Shown here in pieces: positions 10,893-22,822 of a DNA stretch of 64,000 bases. The position numbers and the translations under genes were made by a program. The notes under the pieces were generated by a model, which saw only the letters and a program-made list of their open reading frames with translations, was not told where the DNA came from and ran no database searches. Source of the stretch: Pelodera strongyloides (taxonomy: Eukaryota; Nematoda; Chromadorea; Rhabditida; Rhabditidae); contig JAANDG010000104.1 in the NCBI GenBank assembly GCA_036852015.1, positions 186,001 to 250,000 of the forward strand, given 5' to 3'. Position 1 is the first letter of the stretch. The number at the start of each line of letters is the position of its first letter.

Positions 10893-12952
10893 GGCCTTTG
10901 ATTTAGTTTCCTGACTAAAGTCGTAGCTCGGTTAATTTCACTTCACTAATATTCTACTTTCCTGAAATGTTTGGCTGAAAAAACCAGGTTGTGCAAAAGC
11001 ATACGTGTGGAAATGGACTGTTTCATGAAATTTAACACCTTTCTTAGTTTGTATGATTCTTTCGTCTATGTGTGTACTTTCCAATAGCGCATAGTATACG
11101 TGCACTCTGCATGAGATGTTTATAAACAAAATAGTGACAAGACCGCAATTTTGTGTGCAAATCAAAACATCATTTACGCCTACCGAAGTCTATTACCCTA
11201 CTATTCCTACTATATGTACCGGCTACGAACGTTTGATGATCTTACTAAGGATTGATGAAGTTTTGCCGGTACGTCGCGAACGATCTGCTCACTCAGAGTG
11301 CGCCGCGCGTCACTCGCTCCAACCTTTGTACAGCTCACGTCTAAATTCGAATTTAAAAGTTTTTGTACTTTATGTCTTCTTCCTCCGTGACTTTGGTCAC
11401 TTTCAAAACCGGGAAGTCTATTTGTCTATTCTTATCAAAAACACGTCCAGCATCCGTTGGCAAAGTGTTTCCTTGATTTTAATGCTTTTTGGATTTTTAA
11501 TGTTTCATTATTGGTCATACTTTGTTTTTAGACCGAGCTTTATTGGTACTTTGAGATATTTACCATGAACTCATCGTCTACTGTGCTCATAAGTCAAGTA
11601 ATAAAAATAAAAAATAAAAAGAAATACAACTTGAATCCAGCTGCACATCACCACATACTGACATACTACAAGTGTGTTCCAGAACCTACTTCCGCTGAGT
11701 CCGTCGACTTTTAGTTAGCCAATGAAAGCTGAGCTGAACAAAGTTTTCTCCTGTATTCATCTTCTTTAGGCTACACTACATATAGCATCACAAGCACTGA
11801 GCAATTTGAGGCCGATAAGGCAAACGTGCGGGCATTCCTGCTTGTAGCGAGCCGGCCCGCTGTCCGCACCCCTTCGTACTTTGTCCGGGGCCAAATAAAA
11901 GATAAGACTGTTATTATGATTAGTCGACTCAGACACGTGGTAGCAGAAGAACTTTGCGGACTTTCAAGTTAGGGTTTTTACGACGGCTCCAATCTATGGC
12001 TAGGACAAGGTCCACTAGTTCACTATCTTTCCTTAGTACTGTACGCTTCAGTGTTATTTTGGTCTAGTTCTAGAACCCGCTCATTTATTCACGTCTAGGT
12101 GAATGTGCAGGGCTTGAAATGCATGGCTTCAACACATTGCTTCTCAAAATAGTAGCCTATACGGTATGCGCAAATAGCCCGAAAAGTTCACAATTCGTGC
12201 ACAAAAGTCTGCAAACGAAGTAGTTGCCCAAACGTATGGGTATGCCCTCAATATTGTTCCTATTTCTTCATGACTTGGTTTTCATATAGTTTTTTTTTTA
12301 TGTAAGTGGATAACCTTAAGTTAGGTAATCAGGGCTATACCGCTATACGTGCATATAACTTTACACGTACAGTTATTACTAAACCGTGTGCTTACAATTA
12401 GCGTTGAGCCTCGTGCTATCGCTTTGACTTGATTAGAGCCCACGTGGTCGACTTCAAAACAACTACATCTTTGCAGCTTTTTATGAAATAAATTTGGTTT
12501 TCATGCCTAAATTTCCTTTTATGACTTCTTTATCAATCACACACAAAAAAAAAGTTTATTTGCTTTTAGTCTAGCGACCTTTATCTCAAATATGCAGGGA
12601 CTTGTTGCGTTATTTTTTGTTGGCTCCTTCCAATGAGATACGCCATGTGACCCATGACAAAAGGCTGTAAAATAATTAAATGTAAGTCAAACTTCATATT
12701 GAAGGCTTACTGGAATGCTGCTAATACTCTTGAAAACATTGCCGTTTATAGTAGGTGATTGTTTATTAGTTTTTTGAAACATCGCATTATTTAACCTGGC
12801 GTCGTATTTCGTCTATTCTGAATTTAGCTTCAATTTTCTGCATATCTCGCGTCGTAAATAAGTAAGGTTCCGTTGTGTACTATGTAAACTACTATCTAGC
12901 CTATGTAGCCTATTTAAACCAACATGTAGCCTGTAAAGCCTATTTATGTAGA
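10893..12952. other. gene-free stretch
   Basis: The largest open frame, 11116-11568 on plus (150 codons), has no recognisable domain or good start context and is AT-biased, so I treat it as chance. At 12880-12950 there are repeated TGTAGCCTA-like words just before the MITE. I see no gene. Confidence 0.35.
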
Positions 12953-13115
12953 CTACTACGTTCTCAGGCGCGCAGCGCCAAATGCCGTAACCGCGTCCGC
13001 GCAAAAGAGATGGCTTTTTAACCTGGGAAAGGCGGAGACGCAGAAAAGAGGTTTCTCTGTCTCTCGAATTTTTCAATGCAAATTTGCAATCTTTTCCCGC
13101 GGACGCGGCTACGCA
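12953..13115. repeat. MITE family A, copy 2
   Basis: Close copy of 1729-1892 with the same inverted ends (CCGTAACCGCGTCCGCG on the left, CCGCGGACGCGGCTACGCA on the right). Most differences are single bases. This copy is intergenic. Confidence 0.75.
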
Positions 13116-15967
13116 TTGCGAAACTACTATGTAGCATGTGCATGTAGTCTATAGGCAGACTTTATTTTATTCGAATTTTCATGTGTATTGAATACATACT
13201 ACATTATGTAGTCATGCTTATGGAAATGTTTGCCATGGTTTATCAAAAGTTGCTGTCTTTTCTGACTTTTCTCTGACGGTCAATATAATCGCGTGCCGGC
13301 CGTTCATACTTCATACATACATACATACAAACAAACGAATGAATTTTGGTGTATTACGTCATCTCCGTAAAACTCTACAAACATTTGCGTTATTGAGAAG
13401 TCTAACAATAAACGTCCCGGTTTTCCGCTTTTTTGAAACACATATATGGTAATTATGCCGGAATAAATTTTATGAACGCACCATAGGTGTCTTGTACGCA
13501 CGGGAATCAAACATGTGGTTATTCTTACGGTTGAAATTTCATTGCGCTACACTACAAATACCGATTACAAAATAATACAAAATATATACTTTGTTCAGCA
13601 ACTCTCCCCCCGTGCCAGCTGTAAAAGAAGCGTGCGTTTTTCGCTGATAAGAGCCTTGTTTGATCAATTCTCGTTCTGTTCAGGACCAAGTCATACGTGG
13701 GTCAGTATTTCCGTCGGCTCCTATTTTGTCAGATAATAGCAACAAACAACATATTATGTGCTTCAAGAGTGTGCCCCTTTTTTCCTATATATATATTCGA
13801 AAGTGTTCCAATAAATGTCCGGATGACAAATTATGATATGTAGTAAATTTACACCTCCGAATTGTCAAATATATGTGACCAAAGTTCAAGGCCTCTAAGA
13901 GGCCACATTAGACCAAATACTACGATGTTTTTGTGGCCTTTTTTCTGAAAAATTGTTGTCACTTTGATGCCGGGGTGGTCCATTTATATTGTTGTTTTTT
14001 TTGCAACTGACACCGAAATTAGCATAATTTCCACACTTTTTGGATAAGTTGTAGTTTGACGCTGCCATGGACCATGAACCCTGCCGCCAAGTTAGTTTGG
14101 TTGCACTAACGCTAAGTAAAAGTTGCATGAGCATAATATTAGTTTTACTAGTCATGCCTAATAATGTTCTACGCTTGATTAAAAAAAAATAAGAATTGTT
14201 TCTAAAATAGTCACTTATGGTCGTGCAAGCGGAGTATCGGTATGTTTGACATTTATATTTAATTTAGAATTCTTCTTTACTGTGGCAGCAACATAAATAG
14301 AGTCGAGAATTTCATTTAATATGGCTAAATATTTATTATTATACATTATTTTATCGTTGTTTGTGCAGCTTGCTATTGAAGAGTAGATGTATTATGTATT
14401 TGTATGTTTCTATGGCGAGCATTTCTATATATCTATAGACATGATTTGCCACACGTTTTTGATATTCGGTATATTTTATGCAACATACACTCAAATTAGC
14501 ACATACAAACATTTATACGTACCATAACACCCTGAACTACTGTAATGCATGGTTCGCATTCAAATTTCGTGTAACCGTTGTGAATTTTCGAGCATTTCAT
14601 TGGTATTTAAAATGGTAGATGTAGCTATGTACCATATTTTGCCTTGAGCAAGGAATAAAGGCAACCTTGGTAGCTTGGTCATTTGCCAATAATATGGATG
14701 CTAGACAATGCATTTGCATACGATTTAGACTCTATTTTGAACATCTGCCAGCCTTATGGCACCAAGGTCAAAATTGAATACAAATTTTATGGAACTGGTT
14801 CCTCACAACTATAATTATGCTATTTGTTCGTGTTACTTCTTCTTCTAATTTATTTTGATTCATCCCTTTTTAGTTCATACTTATAGCTTATTGTTATCAC
14901 ACCTTTTTATCTTATCGCATACTATTATATTTATATATTTATAGCTAATGACTACCATGTTTAAACAATTTAAACTTTAAACTTTGCTAAATTAAATATC
15001 ATGAAATGATTAAATTAGAGCATTTCGCAATCCGCTCACCTATCTCTCTTTTTACTCAAGTTAAGACCGGTTCCTAGAGTAGAAATCGTTCGAATTTTGT
15101 ATTTTTATCACTTTTGATAACCTGTACTATTTATCAATACTAGCGAGCCAGAACTTGGGTTACTCTCAGGATCTCAGAACAAATGACCAGTTGCTTTCTA
15201 CCTATCTTTTTATCACTGTTTGACGTTATTTCCCAATATGTATGAGTCACGCAATATTTTTTATTGATATATATATTAATTGTTTATTTGATTAGTGATT
15301 AAGGTATATCAGTAGTGTTGAGTAACACTATGGTATTATCCCGGCATTTGAAAAACTGCCTGCAGGCTGCTTTATAGCTTACCTATTTGGGTTGCTCTAG
15401 AATTTTTGTTGCAACATTTTAAAAAATCTGCTTCAGATTTTCACATATTCATTTCGATTTTCGATGAATTCCCGTACCGTTTTATTTTATTCTCTTTTTT
15501 TTTCATTCCTCTTTAGCGTGGAGCCCAACTGTCTGAGATTTTATTCAATAGTCCAAAAATATAGCAAATAGCAGAAATTACAGTATACCATCAACAAGTG
15601 TTGTAATATAAAATAGTCTATTTTCAAATTATCTCTGATTATGCAAATTTTAGGAAAACAAGATATATACGTTGCAATGTGCGTGAACGGCTTTTTTCTA
15701 TTCTTAATCTATACCTCTACCTCCACCTCGTGAACCTATACCACTATACTATTGAGATCTCACTCTTATATATTATTTCATCAACCTTAAATTATTTTTG
15801 CTAATAATGATCACAGTTCCCTTTACATTTTCTACAAGTTTGATCCGAATTTCACTTGAATTATCGATTTTTATGAATATCTTGAACGCTTACTTATTTA
15901 GTATTGGGAATTTCAGAGATATTCCTATTTTGACCAAATTCTCTAACACTGCCTAAAGGCTACACAC
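13116..15967. other. gene-free AT-rich stretch upstream of the F-box-like gene
   Basis: Very AT-rich, with no open frame of coding character. It holds short tetranucleotide runs (CATA)n near 13310-13330. The promoter of the gene starting at 15968 must lie at its right end, but I see no defined element. Confidence 0.4.
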
Positions 15968-18900
15968 ATGTCGACGTCACGCGTACAGGCTGAGAAGTGA
16001 GTGTTTTTTTTCCAATATTAATATTTATTGCACAACGTTGTATTTAGGTTTATTTGACAGTTGCATATGTTCTACCTTATTCCGCTGTTCTTTCCAATTT
16101 GAGTTAGAATGTAATATCGAAGAGATTATTGATTAAATGAAGGCAAGACCTGTCTTGCCTTCATTTAATCAATTCTTTCCGGTTATGCACACCTAGCTGG
16201 TATTGTGGTTTATAACCCCCCAGGCAGTTGTGGTGCTATGCGCCCACTGTGTGTTGCAGGCGAGCCGTATAAGTCGCTAGCAAGAACGAAATTTGGGTGT
16301 GGGTGGCGGTAGTGTAGTGGTTAGCATACTGGACCGGTAATCCAGAGGTCGTGGGTTCGACCCCCACTCGTCCAATACCCCAATTTTTCGTTCATGCAAT
16401 CAAACTAAACTTTGGCCTGACCAGCCTTGATAGGTCTTGCCTTCATTTAATCAATTCTTTCCGGTTATGCACACCTAGCTGGTATTGTGGTTTATAACCC
16501 CCCAGGCAGTTGTGGTGCTATGCGCCCACTGTGTGTTGCAGGCGAGCCGTATAAGTCGCTAGCAAGAACGAAATTTGGGTGTGGGTGGCGGTAGTGTAGT
16601 GGTTAGCATACTGGACCGGTAATCCAGAGGTCGTGGGTTCGACCCCCACTCGTCCAATACCCCAATTTTTCGTTCATGCAATCAAACGAAGAGATTATTG
16701 TTAGTATAAAATGTAAAGGCTTACATAACCTTCCGTTGTAACTGGTGATACGGTAGAGTTTGGGAACTGTGTATCTCAGTTAAATTTATTTCCAGCCATA
16801 CCGTATATTCTTGTAATTATGCTAATTAGGCAATTATTCTAGTGATCTCACCTCTCAATTGCCTTCGTGTTCCTACTCACTGAGCAATTCGAATGTGGCA
16901 TACTCGGAGGATTCCCCATCGGTCGATATGCCACTATTGTGCCCAGATGTGCTCATCGAGATTTTCAAGAAAGCCACAAAATCTGCGCCCATCAAGCAAC
17001 AACTTATCCTTAGGGTAAGTATTTAAAATGCCTTATTATACATACGCCTAGTCACTAAGTTATAAGCAGTTGCTTATAAAATTACTAAAGTAAACGTAAG
17101 CGTTTGTGTGTTACGCGTACTCCGTTAAATTCAATTGTTCAAAATGCTCTTTAAAAATTTAAAAGACGCGTTCTGAATTCAAAAATCAACAATTCAAAAA
17201 ATGCATATTTTTTCTCGTGTTTTGTCGCGCTCGGAATTTGGCTTATTATGGGTAGTTTTTTTTCCGCAAAATATTGTGTTTTTAGACAGCAATGTCAAAC
17301 ATTTTTATTTATTCTCCCGAATCCCATTAGTTGTTAGGTTATAAGAATTATGAGCAAAATCGTGGGCTTGATGCCTTCAACTAGTTCGGAAGCATTTTCC
17401 TTATATGTGCGTGAGGCGGGCAAAACGCAAAACGAGTCATTATTAAATGAGTAGGGTACGGGTACATACTGTAGCTTCCCATATTTTCAATTAATGTATA
17501 GAAAATAGACCTACCACTACTCGGACAAATAAAATATTTTAACTTTTTTTCAGCAAGTTTGCTCCCTTTCAAGAAGAATTGTTGCAAAAGAAATGTCTGT
17601 GGTTGATGAACTCCGCGTGGAAATTAAGTGAGTTTCTTTATGTACTTTTAAAGGGAATGTCAAGGGGGTTTCTGCGCAGAACCAATCCCCTGGCGCAGAC
17701 TAAGTAATCGCGAAAGGCGCCCAATACAGTAAACCCACAAAAATGGCGCCAGAATAAAATATTTGAGATTTTGTCATAAACGTGAACAAAACCCGCCGCA
17801 ACGCACGCAAACGGTAGCGTTGCAGCGGCCCGGTAATTCAGACGGTCCCGTGGACAACGATTTGGCTTAGCTCTGTCCAGACGACACGAATCCCATAGTG
17901 AAGGCATTTTTTGGAGGGGTTTGAAATTGTTTTTCTTCTTACATGAAAGTTGTTGTTTATTTTTATTTTCACTTTCCTTTCCTTCAAAACGTAAGCTTTT
18001 TTTTGAACCCAACATGCAAAACCGGCTTGACAGTCCCTTTAATTATGCAATACTTTTATTTCGTACTATATTCGAATCTGCCTTGGGTACTGTATTTATT
18101 GTCTCCTCATAAGAAATCTGGTTGGTTAGCGTTATATCATCGACATCTTGTAGGTACTGTGGACAGTCTTCTTTCGTAAGATAATAAGAAGGCGATACCG
18201 TACTAAGTTAATAGTTGATACTCTATACGTATACGCATACCGTAGTTTAGCAGTTACCATAGTTTAGAAAGTTGGTACCGTAATAAATTTCTTTGGTTCA
18301 GAATGCCTACCGAATTCCGCATTCAAGGACCAAAGCGTGTTTGGCTCGATAAACCAGAGCCTAATATCGTTGTTCAGGTGAGCAATTTGGCTTATTTTAC
18401 TCATGAATGAGACTGTCTAGTTCCACTTTTCAATAACCATTTGGTCAAAGTGTGGACTGTGGACACCGTTCTGTGACCCGCCTTTGTAAACTATATTACC
18501 GTATTATTTGGTAGCATGAAAACTACCGTATTAGGAACTTCGGATCCTTAATAATAATAGTTTATTGGTAATGAAACAACACAAATAAGAAAATGCACAA
18601 TAATACAAATAGTACATAACAAAAACCAAATGCCTAAGATGAAGTGCCTTACGACACATACATAGTAATATGGGACCTAGTGACCAATGTAGAAAAAAAA
18701 TTCAATGCAAAGCACGGCAAATTTAGGAATGATCAACCTCCGCCCTATTATTCGAAACATAAATAATTATAGAAAAACAACAAGTTTACTAATTGATGTA
18801 GAACATAGGCACCGGTTTGTTAAATATGTCTAAAGAATCGAGAAACAATTTAATGGCAAGAATGCTTCTCCAAACTAAAATTTAAACTACCACGTATTAT

Positions 18901-21560
18901 TGGAATGTGACTGACAACTACAGTACTTGAAAAAAAATTTCCTTGCTTCAGTGTTTTGTAGGGGTCTAGATTTGTAGTAATGTAGAATGTACGTTTAGAA
19001 CAGCCACGTAAATTCCATCGAAGAAGCCATATTCCTCGTTCGCCAAGCTCTGAAATCAATGAAATCTCTGAGAAAGTTGATACTTCACTGCGCCGATCCC
19101 GAACAAAGTTATCTGGAGGCGATTCTTGACGAAGTACTACAGTTTGGTGAGTTTATCAATTTGATAGGGAACTCTTCTCAGTCTTTGGAGAGACATAATA
19201 GTACAAAGCTGTTCGGAAAATGTGTATCTTGCGTACCTTGCCCAGGATTAGCATGACCGTGGATGAAAAGGAAAACTAGGTATGTAAACGAAAACTTTCT
19301 GAGACACACCCGATGCAATTATCTAGCTCTAATTGCTGTATGCAATTATCTAACTCTAATTGCTTTTCTTTAGACCGAGTTCATCTGGAACACCTACAGC
19401 TTCGCAGACGGCGTGGTGGCGTTTCGATGCCTCGCGTTGTCTCATTGGTAAGTGGGTTTAATTTCTTGAACTTAGATATATTTTTTGTGAACATTTTTGC
19501 TTGAAGAGAAATAAATGCATGACTAGTCATCAAGAAGCGGATTGCTTCATTAGCATGCGGCGGGCCTCATACGCTTGCATTCGCAGTTTCTCCGATTATT
19601 CATCCATATGTTGAGAGTACGGTAGCACTATAGTAGTAGGTAGTAGTAGGTAAGTAGGTATAACCAACACCCACTTACACAAACATTCAGCCTTTCAAAA
19701 CATTCCCAACTTTTCCAATATTTCAATATTCAGGTAAAAAAGAATGCGAGCACGCTGAAGGTGATCGGACAAATCGGACTGACTGAAGCCGCCGAGGGGT
19801 TCGAGGAGGGGGTGAGTTGGTTTCAAATACATATATAGATATTTTTCAATATATGTGTACTGTAATTCATAGGTGACAGTTTTGTTTATGTACCTTTTGG
19901 CCGAATCCTAAGTAAAAATGTACGGTAACTATAAGACAGAGAGAGACTAGCCTAAGCCAATTCAACCGCAAGACTAAATCTCTTCCTTGGCCTTAAGCAT
20001 AACTAAATAAACTCAAAGCAAACGTGAAAGCTTAAACCTCTTATCCCAAGCATAGAAACTATATACTATACCACAACTGTAGATAACAATAATAATACTT
20101 GTTTATTGGTTAAAAGTCGATAGAAAGAAAGAACGTCAACCAAAGGGAACCCTAAGACCCCGCGCTTCACAACGCGAAAGTACTTACAAGGGACCAAATA
20201 TAGAGATGTGTCTTATGAATTGAGATAAAACACGCATTTTTACTTAACCTTTTTATCTTCAGATGTGCCTTGACCGGCTGCACCTCAACACTTTTGACCT
20301 TGGTTTTGATTGCGACGAGGCTGTGGTAAATAATTGTATGCTCAAGATTATGCAATCAGGAGTTACGACAAAACATCTCTCCTTCTCATCGTTTATTGGA
20401 TTCGATCCCACCGAGGATCTTGTACAGGTACTGTTGCTTATAGTTTGTAGTTTACTGTACTTGATGTTTTATAGTTTGTCGTTTATAGTACTACACAGTT
20501 CGCTAGTTCATGCTTCGTCACTGTATTACTGTATACAGTATAGTTAATTTTTGGCAATTATCATATTGCTCAAGCCAAACAGTGTTACATTCGTCGTGAT
20601 ATTTGTTATATAGAAGTAGACTATTTATTTATTAAATAACACCACAGGGTGTGCATCACAATGAAATGATGAAGAGAAATTGGTATATAACTCTTTATTG
20701 TATTTTATACAATTTATAATATTTTAAGCGTTTTCTCGCCTCTCTCGACGTGCACTCTCTAAGACTTACCATGATGCGAGGCCCATGCATTCTACCGCAA
20801 CCAGACTACATGGTGGGCAAGGTGGGCGGTTATTGATTGATTCTTACGGTTTTATTGATTGATTTTCGAAACGAGTCAACAAAGTTATCGTACCTCTAAT
20901 CAACAAGGCTAATTTACCTAATCAATGTTAGTGCAATTACTGGCCGGGTTCAATCATACAGATTTCGTTTAGTTCTCTACTTAAATAATTACAATGTTTA
21001 TTAACCATAAACTCCAATTATAGTATTTATTATTTTACTTTGTTAAAGCCGTATTGGGAAATTTGCTTACGATAAAGGCATAAAGGCAACTGGAAATAAA
21101 TTATTATTATTAGATACAAATATCCTATGTTCCTCCTGTGTATCCTAGTTAATTTGTATTTGGTGCCGGAAGCTTCGGACGGGCACAAAAAATTTGAATA
21201 GGATGCATAGGAAATTCGTATCGCATACAAATTTCCCAAAGTAGGTACAATAAAGCAACAAACTAAATAAAACGAACTAAAGCGCTGAACCTTATAATGC
21301 TTGTTTTTTTTTTAAGTCATCCCATCATCCTTCGATGAAAGGAAACTATTTGAGCACTTCATTCTCGTGAGCCTCCTCCTTTAATATATTATTATTACCA
21401 AAATATTTATGTTTAGGTCCGTCAAGTTGAGCACATCGAACTGGTGGAAGTTGTGGAAAAGACTAATATTTTCAATTCCCTTTGCACGTACGAAAAGATG
21501 TTCAAGAAAGTGTTCCCCAATATCGAGTATATTAATTACTCGCAGGATTGGTCTAGATGA
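15968..21560 (+). CDS. F-box-like protein with nematode-type C-terminal repeat domain
   Basis: Nine exons join without a phase conflict: 15968-15996, 16843-17014, 17554-17627, 18302-18377, 18999-19146, 19374-19447, 19734-19811, 20263-20427 and 21417-21560, giving 319 residues from MSTSRVQAE to a TGA. All junctions are GT-AG with typical nematode sites. Residues about 45-85 resemble a divergent F-box (MPLLCPDVLIEIFKKATK, then LILRQVCSLSRRIVAKE), the short helical module that binds Skp1 in SCF ubiquitin ligases. The rest has leucine-rich strand/helix units (SLRKLILHC, LEHLQLRRRR, STLKVIGQIG, CLDRLHLNTFDLGFDCDEAV, TKHLSFSSFIGF, VEHIELVEVVE), as in the substrate-binding halves of expanded nematode F-box families. 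By inference it is a substrate receptor. Intron 1 contains the twin tRNA-like repeats, and the last intron holds a MITE. The gene model is strong; the F-box assignment is by pattern only. Confidence 0.72.
16130..16173. repeat. palindrome at the edge of the tRNA-like repeats
   Basis: A near-perfect inverted repeat: TTGATTAAATGAAGGCAAGA faces TCTTGCCTTCATTTAATCAA across a few bases. The right arm is the start of the first 254-bp repeat and recurs at the start of the second. The left arm exists only once, so the first unit is flanked by an inverted copy of its own end. Confidence 0.7.
16303..16375 (+). tRNA. tRNA-like sequence, anticodon GGT, probably aberrant (copy 1)
   Basis: A 73-nt cloverleaf can be drawn. 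D-arm TAGTGTAGTGGTTAGCAT matches the Pol III A box, anticodon stem CTGGA/TCCAG encloses loop CCGGTAA, and T-arm GTGGGTTCGACCCCCAC has a good B box. A TTTTT terminator follows at about 16383. Two features are abnormal. Base 33 is C instead of the near-universal U, and the acceptor GTGGCGG/TCGTCCA is mismatched at its first two pairs with two wobble pairs. The anticodon GGT would be Thr, rarely used in eukaryotes. The D-arm and anticodon stem resemble tRNA-Gln (CTGGACTCTGAATCCAG), so it may be a mutated Gln tRNA. Flanks (GGGTGT and ATACCCC) could pair and extend the stem. A tRNA pseudogene or tRNA-derived RNA is likelier than a functional decoder. Confidence 0.55.
16585..16657 (+). tRNA. tRNA-like sequence, anticodon GGT, probably aberrant (copy 2)
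   Basis: Identical to the copy at 16303-16375, with the same C33, the same weak acceptor, intact A and B boxes and a downstream T run. It lies in the second 254-bp repeat within intron 1 of the F-box-like gene, on the same strand as the host. Confidence 0.55.
21051..21250. repeat. MITE family D, copy 1
   Basis: Bounded by GTATTGGGAAATTTGC and its inverse CAAATTTCCCAAAGTAGGTAC. It shares the core TTTGGTGCCGGAAG and TTCGGACGGGCAC with 47284-47426. It lies in the last intron of the F-box-like gene. It is non-coding. Confidence 0.65.
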
Positions 21561-22675
21561 AGAATGCATCGATACTAGATCAGTGATTTCACCGACATTC
21601 TGATCCTGAATGAGTCTTACTAAGCTCGGGCCTAGGCCCAAAGATTGGGGCTTTCGGCGGTTTTTTTGGGCCTAGGGCCTGGGCCGTAAGCCCAAGCCTA
21701 TGAATAACAATACGCCGATGCGTTTTTTAATTAAGTTACGCGATATTTTTTTAAATACTTCATAAGTTGGTTGATTGTATTTCTGTGACCTGTGGTTGAT
21801 ATAACTTTGAGAATGAACAATGTACATACGCGCATATACATTTCTTGCTTGCATTGACCTTGTTTTGATTTATTTTCGACAACTTCATTTTTTTGTTCAT
21901 AGACGCGTGTAAATATTTTAAAACATTTTTTTTGTTCTGAATTAGTCGTAATCTTGCTTTACATTTACGTGGGTACCTTACTTTACAAAATAGCACAGTG
22001 GTTGAGATTTTTGTTATTTCTGTTTTTATTGCATAGTTTTATAAGCTTTTTTTAGCATTTTTTTTTGGAACTAAATCTCTAAAACTAAATGTTCTTAGCT
22101 TATTCGTTTGAACCTACGAGATGCATAGTGGTAGGTGTGCTTTGGTAAATAAGCTGGCGAGGTCCGGTTTTAAATTTATTGTTGGCATTACGCATTACGA
22201 TAACTTCCGCACATCCGTGTGTTATTTGACTGTTATTGCATGTCTAACTTTTACTAACTGTTGAATTATGTTGCATATGTTGCGGCTTACTGTACATTGC
22301 CTGGATTACTTTACTTTTTTTATTTCTGTGTTTCTATCTTCTTTCTTTTAGACTTGCTTTTGCATGTACATAATCGGTGTTGTATAAAGCGTTTAACAGG
22401 ACTACTTTTAGCTGTATAATTAGTATAATTTAGTGTGCAATGCATTGGATAAACGTGCTGAAAGAGGCTTTAACGAGGGTTCCCTACAAAATAGTAATTA
22501 TAGTGATAAAATTGCTCATACGAATGAAATAAACAAATAAACAGTTATGTACTGTAAAATAAAGGACATACGTGGAATAGGGCAACAGAAGTTCGCAAAG
22601 CTGTGTTTTTATGAATCCAGGATTGGCAAGATTTTTGGTTTTTAAGTCGGTTTACCACGGTTGCTCAGGCCCCAG
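21561..22675. other. region downstream of the F-box-like gene
   Basis: Contains a GC-rich self-complementary patch of GGGCCTAGGCCC-type words at 21625-21705. The rest is AT-rich. There is no coding signal before the exon-like segment at 22676. Confidence 0.4.
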
Positions 22676-22822
22676 GCCAGGGTATTCCATGATGGTGCCC
22701 GGTATTCCAGGGTACTCGAAGGAACTCTACCCAATACTACGTTCCTGGATGAGAACCAGAGTAGGCCAAAAGCACTGCTCCAGCAGTTCGGCCCTTACAT
22801 GGACTTACACAAACTGAAGTAA
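22676..22822 (+). pseudogene. terminal-exon-like fragment of an unknown gene
   Basis: After an acceptor-like GCCCCAG the plus frame reads ARVFHDGARYSRVLEGTLPN, then TTFLDENQSRPKALLQQFGP and YMDLHKLK before TAA. Composition and amphipathic pattern look like real protein rather than chance. No in-phase upstream exon was found between the end of the F-box-like gene and here. It may be the last exon of a gene with distant exons, or a fragment left by duplication. I do not recognise the family. Confidence 0.4.

Larger units (their letters stand above)
16152..16687. repeat. tandem duplication of a 254-bp unit
   Basis: Units 16152-16405 and 16434-16687 read the same throughout, separated by 28 bp. 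Each contains a tRNA-like sequence on plus and ends GTTCATGCAATCAAAC. Identity over 254 bp inside an intron implies a very recent duplication or gene conversion, or an assembly duplication. Confidence 0.9.

Noticed and set aside
11116..11568. 150-codon open frame on plus
   Set aside because: No start context, no domain, low-complexity hydrophobic AT-biased end and no splice partner; likely chance.
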